A DNA stretch of 16,524 nt from CAZJBP01 sp964544115 (GTDB lineage: Bacteria > Verrucomicrobiota > Kiritimatiellia > UBA8416 > JADHWI01): positions 1 through 16,524 of the forward strand of contig CAZJBP010000082.1 of assembly GCA_964544115.1 (NCBI GenBank), read 5' to 3'. The notes below the pieces were generated by a model. It ran no database searches and was not told the DNA's origin. It was given only the letters and a program-made list of their open reading frames with translations. This document shows, piece after piece, positions 1-8,173 of the stretch. The first letter of the stretch is position 1, and each line of letters begins with the position of its first letter. A program made the translations under genes and the position numbers.

Positions 1-2
1 CC

Positions 3-695
<693 letters not shown>

Positions 696-699
696 CCGC

Positions 700-722
700 G
701 AGAGCCGGGATACCGGTCTCTT
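700..722 (+). other. Small bulged hairpin between the secretion ATPase gene and trxB
   Basis: Bases 700-708 (GAGAGCCGG) pair with 713-720 (CCGGTCTC) as eight base pairs with one bulged G around a GATA loop. Only two T residues follow, so it is not a good intrinsic terminator. It could be a weak attenuator or an RNA processing site before the trxB ribosome binding site (GGAGG near 727-731), or it could be chance in GC-rich DNA. Confidence 0.25.
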
Positions 723-741
723 CCCCGGAGGAAACACAACG

Positions 742-1665
742 ATGGAAAAGCTCACAATTGTTGGAACGGGACCCGCCGGGCTGACGGCCGCCGTCTACTC
801 GGCGCGGGCCGGATTGTCCCCGCTGGTGATCGAGGGGCTGCAGCCAGGCGGCCAGCTGACCACCACGACGGAAGTCGAAAACTACCCCGGGTTTCCCGAG
901 GGAATCGACGGCACGACGCTCGTTCAGCGCATGCGCGAGCAGGCCGAGCGGTTCGGCGCGCGATTCATGTCCGGCGACGTGACGGGGTCCGACCTGGGAG
1001 TCCGTCCTCTGAAGATCGTTGTCGGCGGCGAAAGCACGATCGAGACGATGAGCCTCATCATCGCCACCGGCGCCAGCGCCAAGTACCTCGGGCTGGAGTC
1101 GGAGCAGAAGCTCCTCGGCCGCGGCGTGACCGCCTGCGCGACCTGCGACGGCGCGTTCTACCGGAACCAGCCGGTGGCGGTGATCGGAGGCGGAGACACG
1201 GCCATGGAGGAGGCGCTGTTCCTCGCGCGCCTGTGCTCCCGGGTGACGGTGATCCACCGCCGCGACCAGGTGCGCGCGTCCAAAATCATGGGCGACCGCG
1301 CCCTGTCGCACGCCAAGATCGACTTCATCTGGGACACGGTGGTGGAGGAGGTCCTGGGCGTGGAGAAGAACGAGGTCACCGGGTTGCGCCTGCGCAACGT
1401 CAAGACCGGCGTCATCTCCACTCTCGCCGTGCCAGGCGTCTTCATGGCCATCGGGCACCAGCCCAACACGGCGGCCTTTGCCGGCGCGCTGGACCTGGAC
1501 GACAAAGGGTTCATCCGCGCGCACCACAGCCGCACCAACATTGACGGCGTCTTTGCGGCCGGCGATGTGCAGGACCCGATCTTCAAGCAGGCGGTGACGG
1601 CCGCCGGCTCCGGGTGCATGGCGGCGCTGGAAGTCGAACGGTACCTGTCGGGTCTGAACCAGTGA
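742..1665 (+). CDS. trxB: Thioredoxin reductase (NADPH, flavoprotein)
   Basis: This enzyme reduces thioredoxin with NADPH through FAD and a redox-active disulfide in the cytoplasm. The protein has 307 residues, close to the usual 310-320. The FAD-binding GTGPAG motif is at residues 8-13, the redox centre CATCDG at 132-137 and the NADPH-binding GGGDTAMEEA at 149-158. HRRDQVR at 172-178 has the basic residues that select NADPH over NADH. The C-terminal FAD contact AAGDVQD lies around 272-278. All the key residues of the low-molecular-weight class are present. The ATG start is supported by GGAGG about 10 bases upstream. The TGA stop overlaps the GTG start of the ABC exporter gene in a GTGA tetranucleotide. 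No thioredoxin gene is in the window. Confidence 0.97.
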   Translation: MEKLTIVGTGPAGLTAAVYSARAGLSPLVIEGLQPGGQLTTTTEVENYPGFPEGIDGTTLVQRMREQAERFGARFMSGDVTGSDLGVRPLKIVVGGESTIETMSLIIATGASAKYLGLESEQKLLGRGVTACATCDGAFYRNQPVAVIGGGDTAMEEALFLARLCSRVTVIHRRDQVRASKIMGDRALSHAKIDFIWDTVVEEVLGVEKNEVTGLRLRNVKTGVISTLAVPGVFMAIGHQPNTAAFAGALDLDDKGFIRAHHSRTNIDGVFAAGDVQDPIFKQAVTAAGSGCMAALEVERYLSGLNQ

Positions 1666-3518
1666 GCCGTGCCGCAGGCAAACGGGGGGAGGGGACGCCG
1701 GACGCAGCGCGGTCCGAGTGGCAGTCCTATCGCCGCCTGCTGGTCTGGGTGCGACCCTACTGGCCGCGCCTGCTGGCCGGGCTGTTGTTCGGCGTGCTGT
1801 ACTCCGCAGCCAACGGCGGCTTCGTCTGGGTCATCAAGAACGGTCTTCGCGAAGTGTTTCAGACCGGCAACCGGCCGATGGGTGTGTTCTTTCTGGCCGT
1901 GGCCCTGTTCTTCCCGCTGGCGGCTTTGGCGCGCGGGTTCTGCGACTACGTGTCCACGTACGCCATCCAGTGGGTCGGCCGCCGCGTCGTGATGGACCTC
2001 CGCAACGCCATGTTCCGGCACATCCACGACCTGTCTGTAGGCTACTTCACCCAGAGCCGGACCGGCGACCTGATCTCCCGCGTCACCGGAGACACCAGCA
2101 TGGTCGAGCACGCGGTGTCGACCATCCTCGCCGACGTGGCCAAGCAGCCGGCCACCCTGCTGTTCATGGTCGTGGCCGTGTTCGTGCTCGACGCGCGCCT
2201 GGCTGTCGTCAGCCTCGTGATCTTCCCCGTCATCGTGGTGCCGGTGCTGGCGTTCGGCCGACGGGTGCGCAAGGCCTCCCGCCAGGGGCAGGAGCGCATG
2301 GCCGACCTGGTGTCGATCGTGCAGGAGAGCGTTTCGGGCACGCGCATCGTGAAGGCCTTCGGCATGGAGGAGCACGAGCTGCGGCGCTTCTCCGAGCAGA
2401 CCCGGGCCTTCTTCGGGCGGGCGATGCGGGTCACGCGCGCCAGCGCGGGGGTCGAGCCGGTCGTGCTCCTCTTCGCCTCGGTCGGCGTGACGCTGCTGCT
2501 GTGCTACGTCCGCCTGACCTCGATGCCGATGGACCGCTTCTTCGCCTTTATCGCCGCCTACTTCATGATGTACGAGCCGGCCAAGCGACTGAGCAAGATT
2601 CATGTCCAGATCCAGCAGGGCTCGGCCGCCGCCGACCGGATCTTTGAGGTGCTGGACACCAAGAGCGCGGTCTGCGACGCGCCGGCGGCCCGGCCGTTGC
2701 CCCTGCCCGTGCAGGAGATCGTGTTCGACCGCGTGGACTTCACCTATGGCGACGAGCAGGTCCTGAAGGGGGTCAGCCTGCGCGTCGTCGCCGGCGAGAA
2801 GATCGCCCTGGTCGGGAGTTCCGGCGCCGGGAAGACCACGCTGGTCAACCTGCTGCCCCGCTTCTACGACGTCACGGGCGGCCGCATTCTGGTCAACGGC
2901 ACCGATGTGCGGGCGTTCACGCTGGCCTCCCTGCGCGGCGCGATGGGCCTGGTGACTCAGGACACGTTCCTGTTCAACTTGAGCGTGGCCGAAAACATTG
3001 CCTACGGAACGCCGGGCGCCGACCGCCGCGCCATCGAGGATGCCGCGCGCCGGGCGCATGCGCACACGTTCATCCTGAGCCTGCCCAACGGCTACGACAC
3101 GGTGATTGGCGAACGCGGCGTCCGCCTGTCGGGCGGGCAGCGCCAGCGGCTGTCGATTGCGCGGGCCATTCTGCGCAATCCCCCGATCCTGATTCTGGAC
3201 GAGGCCACCAGCGCGCTGGACACCGAGTCGGAGCGGATGGTGCAGGCGGCGATTGACGAGCTGATCGCGGGTCGGACGGTGTTCGCCATCGCGCACCGCC
3301 TGTCGACCATCGCCAACTGCAATCGCATCCTGGTGCTCGACGGCGGCCGCGTCGCCGAGGAGGGCTCGCACGCGCAGTTGCTGGCCGCCGGCGGCCTGTA
3401 CCGCCGTCTCTACGACCTGCAGTTCGACATGGCTCCGGCGGCGCCCAGGCGTGGGGGTGTGCCCGAGGGGAGCGACGGGGCTGGGGCTGCAGCTTCCGTC
3501 GGGATGGGGGCTGGATGA
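1662..3518 (+). CDS. MsbA-like ABC exporter (fused membrane and ATPase domains)
   Basis: This is a half-transporter of 618 residues that should act as a homodimer in the inner membrane. MsbA and relatives flip lipid A or other lipids, though the substrate here is inferred only. The N-terminal half has about six membrane segments, roughly residues 20-310, including GLLFGVLYSAANGGFVW and AVALFFPLAALA. The ATPase half has Walker A GSSGAGKTT (385-393), Q-loop TQD (432-434), signature LSGGQ (489-493), Walker B ILDEATSALD with D513/E514, and the switch histidine H545. I chose GTG 1662 because it overlaps the trxB stop as GTGA; an in-frame ATG at 1614 would lie inside trxB. The last 30 or so residues are a Gly/Ala/Pro-rich tail with no recognisable domain. 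The TGA stop overlaps the next start as ATGA. Confidence 0.93.
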   Translation: MSRAAGKRGEGTPDAARSEWQSYRRLLVWVRPYWPRLLAGLLFGVLYSAANGGFVWVIKNGLREVFQTGNRPMGVFFLAVALFFPLAALARGFCDYVSTYAIQWVGRRVVMDLRNAMFRHIHDLSVGYFTQSRTGDLISRVTGDTSMVEHAVSTILADVAKQPATLLFMVVAVFVLDARLAVVSLVIFPVIVVPVLAFGRRVRKASRQGQERMADLVSIVQESVSGTRIVKAFGMEEHELRRFSEQTRAFFGRAMRVTRASAGVEPVVLLFASVGVTLLLCYVRLTSMPMDRFFAFIAAYFMMYEPAKRLSKIHVQIQQGSAAADRIFEVLDTKSAVCDAPAARPLPLPVQEIVFDRVDFTYGDEQVLKGVSLRVVAGEKIALVGSSGAGKTTLVNLLPRFYDVTGGRILVNGTDVRAFTLASLRGAMGLVTQDTFLFNLSVAENIAYGTPGADRRAIEDAARRAHAHTFILSLPNGYDTVIGERGVRLSGGQRQRLSIARAILRNPPILILDEATSALDTESERMVQAAIDELIAGRTVFAIAHRLSTIANCNRILVLDGGRVAEEGSHAQLLAAGGLYRRLYDLQFDMAPAAPRRGGVPEGSDGAGAAASVGMGAG

Positions 3519-3931
3519 AGTCGTTTCGCCGCGAGCTTTGGTTTCAGACGGCGGCGCGGCGCGAGTTCGTCAACATCACCGGGCAGGTGGCGGCCTGCCT
3601 CGCCGAGAGCGGCATCCGGGAAGGCCTCGCGCTGGTCAACGCCATGCACATTACCGCGTCAGTCTTCATCAATGACGACGAGTCCGGTCTGCACGCCGAC
3701 TTCGAGCGCTGGCTCGAACGGCTGGCCCCCGAGAAACCCTATTCTCAGTATGCGCATAACGGCTCCGAGGACAACGCGGACGCTCACCTCAAGCGCTCAG
3801 TCATGGGGCGCGAGGTGGTGGTGGCGGTCACCGCGGGGCAGCTCGACCTCGGGCCGTGGGAGCAGATCTTCTACGGCGAATTTGATGGCCGGCGCCGCAA
3901 GCGCGTTCTGGTGAAGATCATCGGCGAATGA
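3515..3931 (+). CDS. YjbQ / UPF0047 family protein
   Basis: This small soluble protein (138 residues, the usual family length) belongs to the YjbQ/UPF0047 family. Some members have been reported to have weak thiamine-phosphate synthase activity, but the true cellular role is uncertain. Family hallmarks are visible: HITASVFIND at 45-54, the HNGSEDNADAHL block at 81-92, the VTAGQLDLGPWEQI stretch at about 105-118 and the DGRRRKRVLVKI ending. Conserved histidines at 45, 81 and 91 are the likely metal or active-site residues. It starts in an ATGA overlap with the exporter gene and ends in an ATGA overlap with queA, so it is probably translated in a coupled fashion with both. A link to exporter or queuosine function is not evident. 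Confidence 0.9.
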   Translation: MKSFRRELWFQTAARREFVNITGQVAACLAESGIREGLALVNAMHITASVFINDDESGLHADFERWLERLAPEKPYSQYAHNGSEDNADAHLKRSVMGREVVVAVTAGQLDLGPWEQIFYGEFDGRRRKRVLVKIIGE

Positions 3932-4965
3932 AAACCAGCGACTTCGATTACGATCTGCCGTCGGAACTCATCGCGCAGGAACCCCCGGCCGAGCGCACGG
4001 ACGCACGGATGATGGTGCTGGACCGCCGGACGGGCGCCTTCAGCGATCACACCGTCCGCGAGCTGCCCGACTTTCTCCGCGCGGGAGACCTGCTGGTCAT
4101 GAACGAAACGCGGGTGATCCCGGCCCGGCTCTTCGGCCGGCGCGTGGACACCGGCGGAAGAGTCGAGGTCCTGCTGGTGGAGGAGCGCGAGCCGCAGCTC
4201 TGGGAGGCGATGTACCGGGCTGCCGGCCGGCCTCGTCAGGCCCTCGATCTTCAGTTCGAGGGTGTCGGTCCGGCGTGCGTGGAGGGGGTCGATCGCGGAC
4301 GGGTTTTGCTGCGGTTCCCCGCCGGGACGCCGGTGTCGGAGCTGATCGAGGCCCACGGTTCCGTGCCGCTGCCCCCCTATATCCGCCGGGAGCCCGGGGC
4401 GGCCACCTCCGCAGCCGACCGGGAGCGGTACCAGACCGTGTACGCGCGACACTCCGGGGCCATCGCGGCTCCGACGGCGGGGCTGCACTTCACCGAGGGC
4501 CTGCTGGAGGCCTGTGAGCGCCGCGGCGTGACGCGCACGGCCGTGACGTTGCACGTCGGGCCGGGCACGTTCAAGCCCGTGGCCTGCGACGACGTTGGGG
4601 AACACGAGATGGAGTCTGAGCGCTACGTGATCGGCGACTCCGCCGCCCGGTGCATCAACGACGTTGACCGCGCGAGCGGGCGTATCGTGGCCGTGGGGAC
4701 CACGACCGTGCGCGCCTGCGAGAGCGCGGCCCTGCAGACCGGCCGCGTCGAGGCCGGGTCGGGGAGGACCTCGCTGTTCATCCGCCCCCCGTTTCCCTTT
4801 CGCGTGACCGACGGCCTGCTGACGAACTTCCACCTCCCGAAGTCGACGCTGCTCATGCTCGTCTCAGCGCTGGCGGGGCGTGAGCGGGTCATGGCCGCAT
4901 ACCGCGCCGCCGTGGCTCGTCGCTACCGCTTCTACAGTTACGGGGACTGCATGCTGGTCCTGTAG
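3928..4965 (+). CDS. queA: S-adenosylmethionine:tRNA ribosyltransferase-isomerase
   Basis: QueA transfers and isomerises the ribosyl part of S-adenosylmethionine onto preQ1 in tRNA, giving epoxyqueuosine at the wobble position of GUN anticodons. The 345-residue length is normal. Typical blocks are the N-terminal DFDYDLPSELIAQEP, the GDLLVMNETRVIPARLFG segment, the AAPTAGLHFT core preceded by YARHSG, LHVGPGTFKPV, and the C-terminal TNFHLPKSTLLMLVSALAG with YRFYSYGDCMLVL at the end. The protein looks complete and free of frameshifts. The ATG overlaps the yjbQ stop. No tgt or queG lies nearby. The region after the TAG stop has no clear terminator. Confidence 0.97.
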   Translation: MKTSDFDYDLPSELIAQEPPAERTDARMMVLDRRTGAFSDHTVRELPDFLRAGDLLVMNETRVIPARLFGRRVDTGGRVEVLLVEEREPQLWEAMYRAAGRPRQALDLQFEGVGPACVEGVDRGRVLLRFPAGTPVSELIEAHGSVPLPPYIRREPGAATSAADRERYQTVYARHSGAIAAPTAGLHFTEGLLEACERRGVTRTAVTLHVGPGTFKPVACDDVGEHEMESERYVIGDSAARCINDVDRASGRIVAVGTTTVRACESAALQTGRVEAGSGRTSLFIRPPFPFRVTDGLLTNFHLPKSTLLMLVSALAGRERVMAAYRAAVARRYRFYSYGDCMLVL

Positions 4966-5006
4966 ATTCGGTTCTGCAGAATCCTGAAACATCACGGAAG
5001 GTGAGC

Positions 5007-5036
5007 TTGACCGTTTTTCACAGTTTCTGCTATGCT
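5007..5036 (+). promoter_or_regulatory. Extended -10 sigma70-type promoter of the pseudopilin gene
   Basis: A -35 box TTGACC (5007-5012) and a -10 box TATGCT (5031-5036) are separated by 18 bases. A TGC directly before the -10 gives an extended -10 element. The spacer is AT-rich compared with the surroundings. Transcription starting near 5043 would give a leader of about 100 nt with two small hairpins (5056-5073 and 5092-5111). Assignment is from sequence alone. Confidence 0.6.
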
Positions 5037-5142
5037 CTCCACAGACTGTTGGAGTCGTCAGCACTTGCGCTGGCGGCCGGTAGGGGTAGGTCGTGCGGCC
5101 TGCGGGGCACGCAAAGAGGGATGCAGCCGAAGGAGATATGAT

Positions 5143-5787
5143 ATGAAGAAGATTCTCAACCGCTTCCGGTGGAACGCGTTTACCCTGATCGAGCTGCTGG
5201 TCGTGATCGCGATCATCGGCATTTTGGCCGCCCTGCTTCTGCCGGCCATTGCCCAGGCCCGTGAGCGCGCCCGCCGCATCTCCTGCGCCAACAACCTCAA
5301 GCAGATCGGCCTCGGCATCAAGATGTACGCCGGCGACCATCGCGAGCAGTTCCCGGCCTCGGTCAAGGGCGCCAGCCGCTACCTGGCCCATCAGGCCAAG
5401 CTGTTCACCTGCGCGAGCGACAGCGCCCGCACGCCGACGAATGAGATCGTCGACATGACCGCGGACAACAACAGCTACGGTTACCGCGTCTACGACGTTG
5501 ATTCCAGTGGCCTGCGCATGAGCGAGAGCTCCCAGCCGAACCAGCTGCTCATGTGCGACAAGAACGGGACGGACGACCTTCCGACCTCGGACGTCGAAGG
5601 CGCGGCTGCCTGGGGTGGAAACCACAAGGGTGCGGGTGGGAATGTCATGTTCGTGGATGGCCACGTCGAGTGGTACAACTCCTTCGATGCCACCGAGAGC
5701 GGAACGCTCGACAACGACGAGTGGGAGCGGATGACGGCCACAGGTGGCGTTGCAGCGACGGTGTGGGAAGACGACGCCGCCTGGTAA
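5143..5787 (+). CDS. PVC-type pseudopilin: prepilin N-terminal methylation domain with C-terminal H-x(n)-DG motif
   Basis: This is a 214-residue secreted or surface pseudopilin-like protein. The type III signal has a short basic leader (MKKILNRFRWNA) and then FTLIELLVV, with the conserved glutamate at position +5 of the mature form (E17). The residue before the cleavage site is Ala12 rather than the usual Gly. Residues 13-35 form the hydrophobic helix, followed by the charged RERARRISCANNLKQIG stretch common in these proteins. The C-terminal part has H161 and DGH at 172-174 (GNVMFVDGHVEW), the processing-associated motif, here with ten rather than nine intervening residues. ATG 5143 is chosen because AAGGAG (5130-5135) sits seven bases upstream; an in-frame ATG at 5032 lies inside the promoter. 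The gene is flanked by its own promoter and terminator, so it is probably monocistronic. Its function in the cell is unknown. Confidence 0.92.
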   Translation: MKKILNRFRWNAFTLIELLVVIAIIGILAALLLPAIAQARERARRISCANNLKQIGLGIKMYAGDHREQFPASVKGASRYLAHQAKLFTCASDSARTPTNEIVDMTADNNSYGYRVYDVDSSGLRMSESSQPNQLLMCDKNGTDDLPTSDVEGAAAWGGNHKGAGGNVMFVDGHVEWYNSFDATESGTLDNDEWERMTATGGVAATVWEDDAAW

Positions 5788-5814
5788 GGGCGCGACGCGC
5801 TGATTTGTTTTCGG

Positions 5815-5850
5815 ACGGGGGAGCGGTTAGCCGCTCCCCCGTTTGTTTAT
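5815..5850 (+). terminator. Intrinsic terminator after the pseudopilin gene
   Basis: A perfect 12-bp stem, 5815-5826 (ACGGGGGAGCGG) with 5831-5842 (CCGCTCCCCCGT), closes a TTAG loop and is followed by TTGTTTAT. It lies about 28 bases after the pseudopilin stop codon and well before the chosen priA start. It is the clearest terminator in the window. Confidence 0.9.
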
Positions 5851-5917
5851 CCAGGGGGTGCGCTGCCAGGGAGCGTGGCGTCCATGCTTCTGGTGGCGTT
5901 CGCCGAAGGCGTGCGCT

Positions 5918-8173
5918 ATGGTGCGTCTCGTGAGCGAACGGAAGGACACCAAGAACGCTGAGCGGCCCGCCGTGGCGCGCGTGGCGGTGGACGGTGCGGT
6001 GTGCGATCGCCTCTTCGACTACGCCATTCCCGCCGAGTTTTCACAAGCGGCGCAGTTGGGCGTCCGCGTCAAGGTTCCGTTTGGCGCCCGGACCACGACC
6101 GGCTATATCGTGGAGTTGGCGGCTCGTTCTGAGCATCCCGCGCTCAAGTCCCTGCTGTCAGTCGACAGCGAGCCGCCGTTCATTGATGACGACCTGCTGA
6201 AGCTGTGCCGGTGGATGGCGGAGTACTACTGCGCTCCCATCGAGACCTGCGTGCGCACGGTCCTCCCGGCTCCGGTAAGGCGCTCGGGCGCACGCTTCCG
6301 TGAGCAGGTGTCCGTGAGCCTGGGCACGCCGCTGCCCGCCGCCGCGGCGGAGGCGCTGCGCGCGCGCGCGCCGAAGCAGGCCGATCTGCTGAACGCGCTT
6401 CGTGCAGGCCCGGCGGTGTTGTCCGAACTCCTGCGGAAGACGGGTGCGGCCCGCTCCGCATGCCAGGCGCTGGTCCGCAAGGGGCTGGTGGTGCTGTCCT
6501 CCGACGTATCCCTGAGGGATCCATTGGTCGGCCGCACGATCCTGCCGACCCAGCCGCTGCCGCTGATGGCCCAGCAGGAGGAGGCGCTGGCCCTCATCCG
6601 CCGGGCGATCGACACGCGGGACCCGCGCGTGGTGCTGCTCTACGGCGTGACGGGCAGTGGCAAGACGGAGGTCTACCTGCAGGCGCTGGAGTATGCCCGC
6701 CGGCAGGAGCGCGGGGCGATCATGCTCGTGCCGGAAATCTCGCTCACCCCGCAGACGGTGGAACGCTTCGTGGGCCGGTTCGGGCCGCACGTGGCCGTCT
6801 TGCACAGCCACCTGTCTGAAGGCGAGCGGCATGACGAGTGGCACCGCGTGCGCAGCGGCGCGGCCACCATCGTGGTCGGCGCGCGGTCGGCGGTGTTTGC
6901 GCCCGTACGCCGGCTGGGGCTCATCCTCGTCGACGAGGAGCACGAGCCCTCGTACAAGCAGGAGGAGGCGCCCCGCTACCACGCTCGCGACGTGGCCGTC
7001 ATGCGCGGGCACATGCTGGGGTGTCCGGTCGTGCTGGGGTCCGCCACGCCGTCGATGGAGTCCTGGGCCAACGCCACCAAGGGCAAGTACGCCCTGGCCC
7101 GCATGCCTGCCCGGGTCGATCACCGCAGCATGCCGCACCTGCGCGTGGTGGACATGCGCCAGGCGGCCGAGGAGTCCGGGCAGCCCGGCGTCTTCTCGCG
7201 CGAACTGCTGGACGCGATCCGCCTGCGCCTGGACCGGGCCGAGCAAACCATCCTCTTTCTGAACCGGCGCGGCTACGCCTCATCGCTCATCTGCCGCAAG
7301 TGCGGCTACGTCGCGGGCTGCACCCAGTGCAGCATCTCCTGCACCTACCACCGGCACGATGAGAGCCTGAAATGCCACATGTGCGGCGCCATGCAGAAGG
7401 TCCCCTCCCGCTGTCCGGCCTGCGGGGATCCCGAATTCAAATACACCGGCGTGGGAACCCAGCGGGTCGAGCAGATTGTTCGCACGTGTTTTCCCAAGGC
7501 GCGCATCGAGCGGATGGATGCCGACACCACGGGGGCCAAGGGCTCTCATGAGCGGCTGCTCGGCGACTTCCGATCGGGCCGGATCGACATCCTTCTCGGC
7601 ACCCAGATGATTGCCAAGGGCCTGGACTTCCCCAACGTGACGCTCGTGGGGGTGATCTACGCAGACCTCAGTCTGCATCTGCCGGATTTTCGCGCCGGCG
7701 AGCGGACCTACCAGCTGCTGGCCCAGGTGGCCGGCCGGGCCGGACGGGGCGATATCGCGGGTGAGGTCATCGTCCAGACCTACACCCCGTTCCATCCGGC
7801 GGTGCAGGCGGTGCGCAACCTGGACTTCGAGAACTTCATCGCGCAGGACATGGAATTCCGCCGCGACCTGGGGTATCCGCCGTTCGGCCACCTGGTCTGC
7901 CTGGGTCTGCGCAGCTTGTCCGAGGAACGGGTGGCCGCCTACGCCGCACGGGTGCAGAAGGCCCTGGCGTCGGCCGCCGGCCCGGAGGTCACCGTGGGCG
8001 ATCCCGCTCCCGCGCCGATCGCGCGCATCAAGGGGTGGTACCGGTACCAGATCCTGCTGCGATCAAGAACGGTGCGCGCAGTGACCGTTCCGCTGGTGTC
8101 GGTTCTGCGCGAGAACAAACTCCCGTCCGACGTTCACGGCGCCATCGACGTGGACGCCGTCAGCGTCCTGTGA
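5918..8173 (+). CDS. priA: Primosomal protein N' (PriA replication restart helicase)
   Basis: PriA is a superfamily 2 3'-5' DNA helicase that recognises stalled forks and reloads the replicative helicase. From ATG 5918 the protein has 751 residues, near the usual 730-800. The N-terminal DNA-binding domain (VAVDGAVCDRLFDYAIP) comes first. Then come Walker A GVTGSGKT (243-250), the DEEH box (339-342) with the aromatic-rich PSYKQEEAPRYHARD after it, and motif VI QVAGRAGR (603-610). Eight zinc-binding cysteines at 459, 462, 468, 471, 486, 489, 499 and 502 have the classic CxxC-x5-CxxC-x14-CxxC-x9-CxxC spacing. The start was chosen from GAAGG eight bases upstream; the open frame reaches back to 5843 but that would touch the terminator. 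GTG 5921 and GTG 5930 are alternatives. Its 3' end overlaps the opposing sugar ATPase gene by 14 bp. Confidence 0.96.
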   Translation: MVRLVSERKDTKNAERPAVARVAVDGAVCDRLFDYAIPAEFSQAAQLGVRVKVPFGARTTTGYIVELAARSEHPALKSLLSVDSEPPFIDDDLLKLCRWMAEYYCAPIETCVRTVLPAPVRRSGARFREQVSVSLGTPLPAAAAEALRARAPKQADLLNALRAGPAVLSELLRKTGAARSACQALVRKGLVVLSSDVSLRDPLVGRTILPTQPLPLMAQQEEALALIRRAIDTRDPRVVLLYGVTGSGKTEVYLQALEYARRQERGAIMLVPEISLTPQTVERFVGRFGPHVAVLHSHLSEGERHDEWHRVRSGAATIVVGARSAVFAPVRRLGLILVDEEHEPSYKQEEAPRYHARDVAVMRGHMLGCPVVLGSATPSMESWANATKGKYALARMPARVDHRSMPHLRVVDMRQAAEESGQPGVFSRELLDAIRLRLDRAEQTILFLNRRGYASSLICRKCGYVAGCTQCSISCTYHRHDESLKCHMCGAMQKVPSRCPACGDPEFKYTGVGTQRVEQIVRTCFPKARIERMDADTTGAKGSHERLLGDFRSGRIDILLGTQMIAKGLDFPNVTLVGVIYADLSLHLPDFRAGERTYQLLAQVAGRAGRGDIAGEVIVQTYTPFHPAVQAVRNLDFENFIAQDMEFRRDLGYPPFGHLVCLGLRSLSEERVAAYAARVQKALASAAGPEVTVGDPAPAPIARIKGWYRYQILLRSRTVRAVTVPLVSVLRENKLPSDVHGAIDVDAVSVL

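Noticed and set aside
1158..3371. Long minus-strand open frame of 737 codons opposite trxB and the ABC exporter
   Set aside because: It is a shadow of GC-rich coding DNA: the translation is His/Gln/Arg/Ala-rich, matches no family, and covers two genes with complete catalytic motifs.
4965..4983. Hairpin GATTC/GAATC with inner palindrome TTCTGCAGAA after queA as a terminator
   Set aside because: The stem is only five base pairs with a nine-base loop and no T tract follows, so termination is not supported.
6158..7246. Minus-strand open frame of 362 codons inside priA
   Set aside because: It is antisense to the helicase core and has no recognisable domain or ribosome binding site context.
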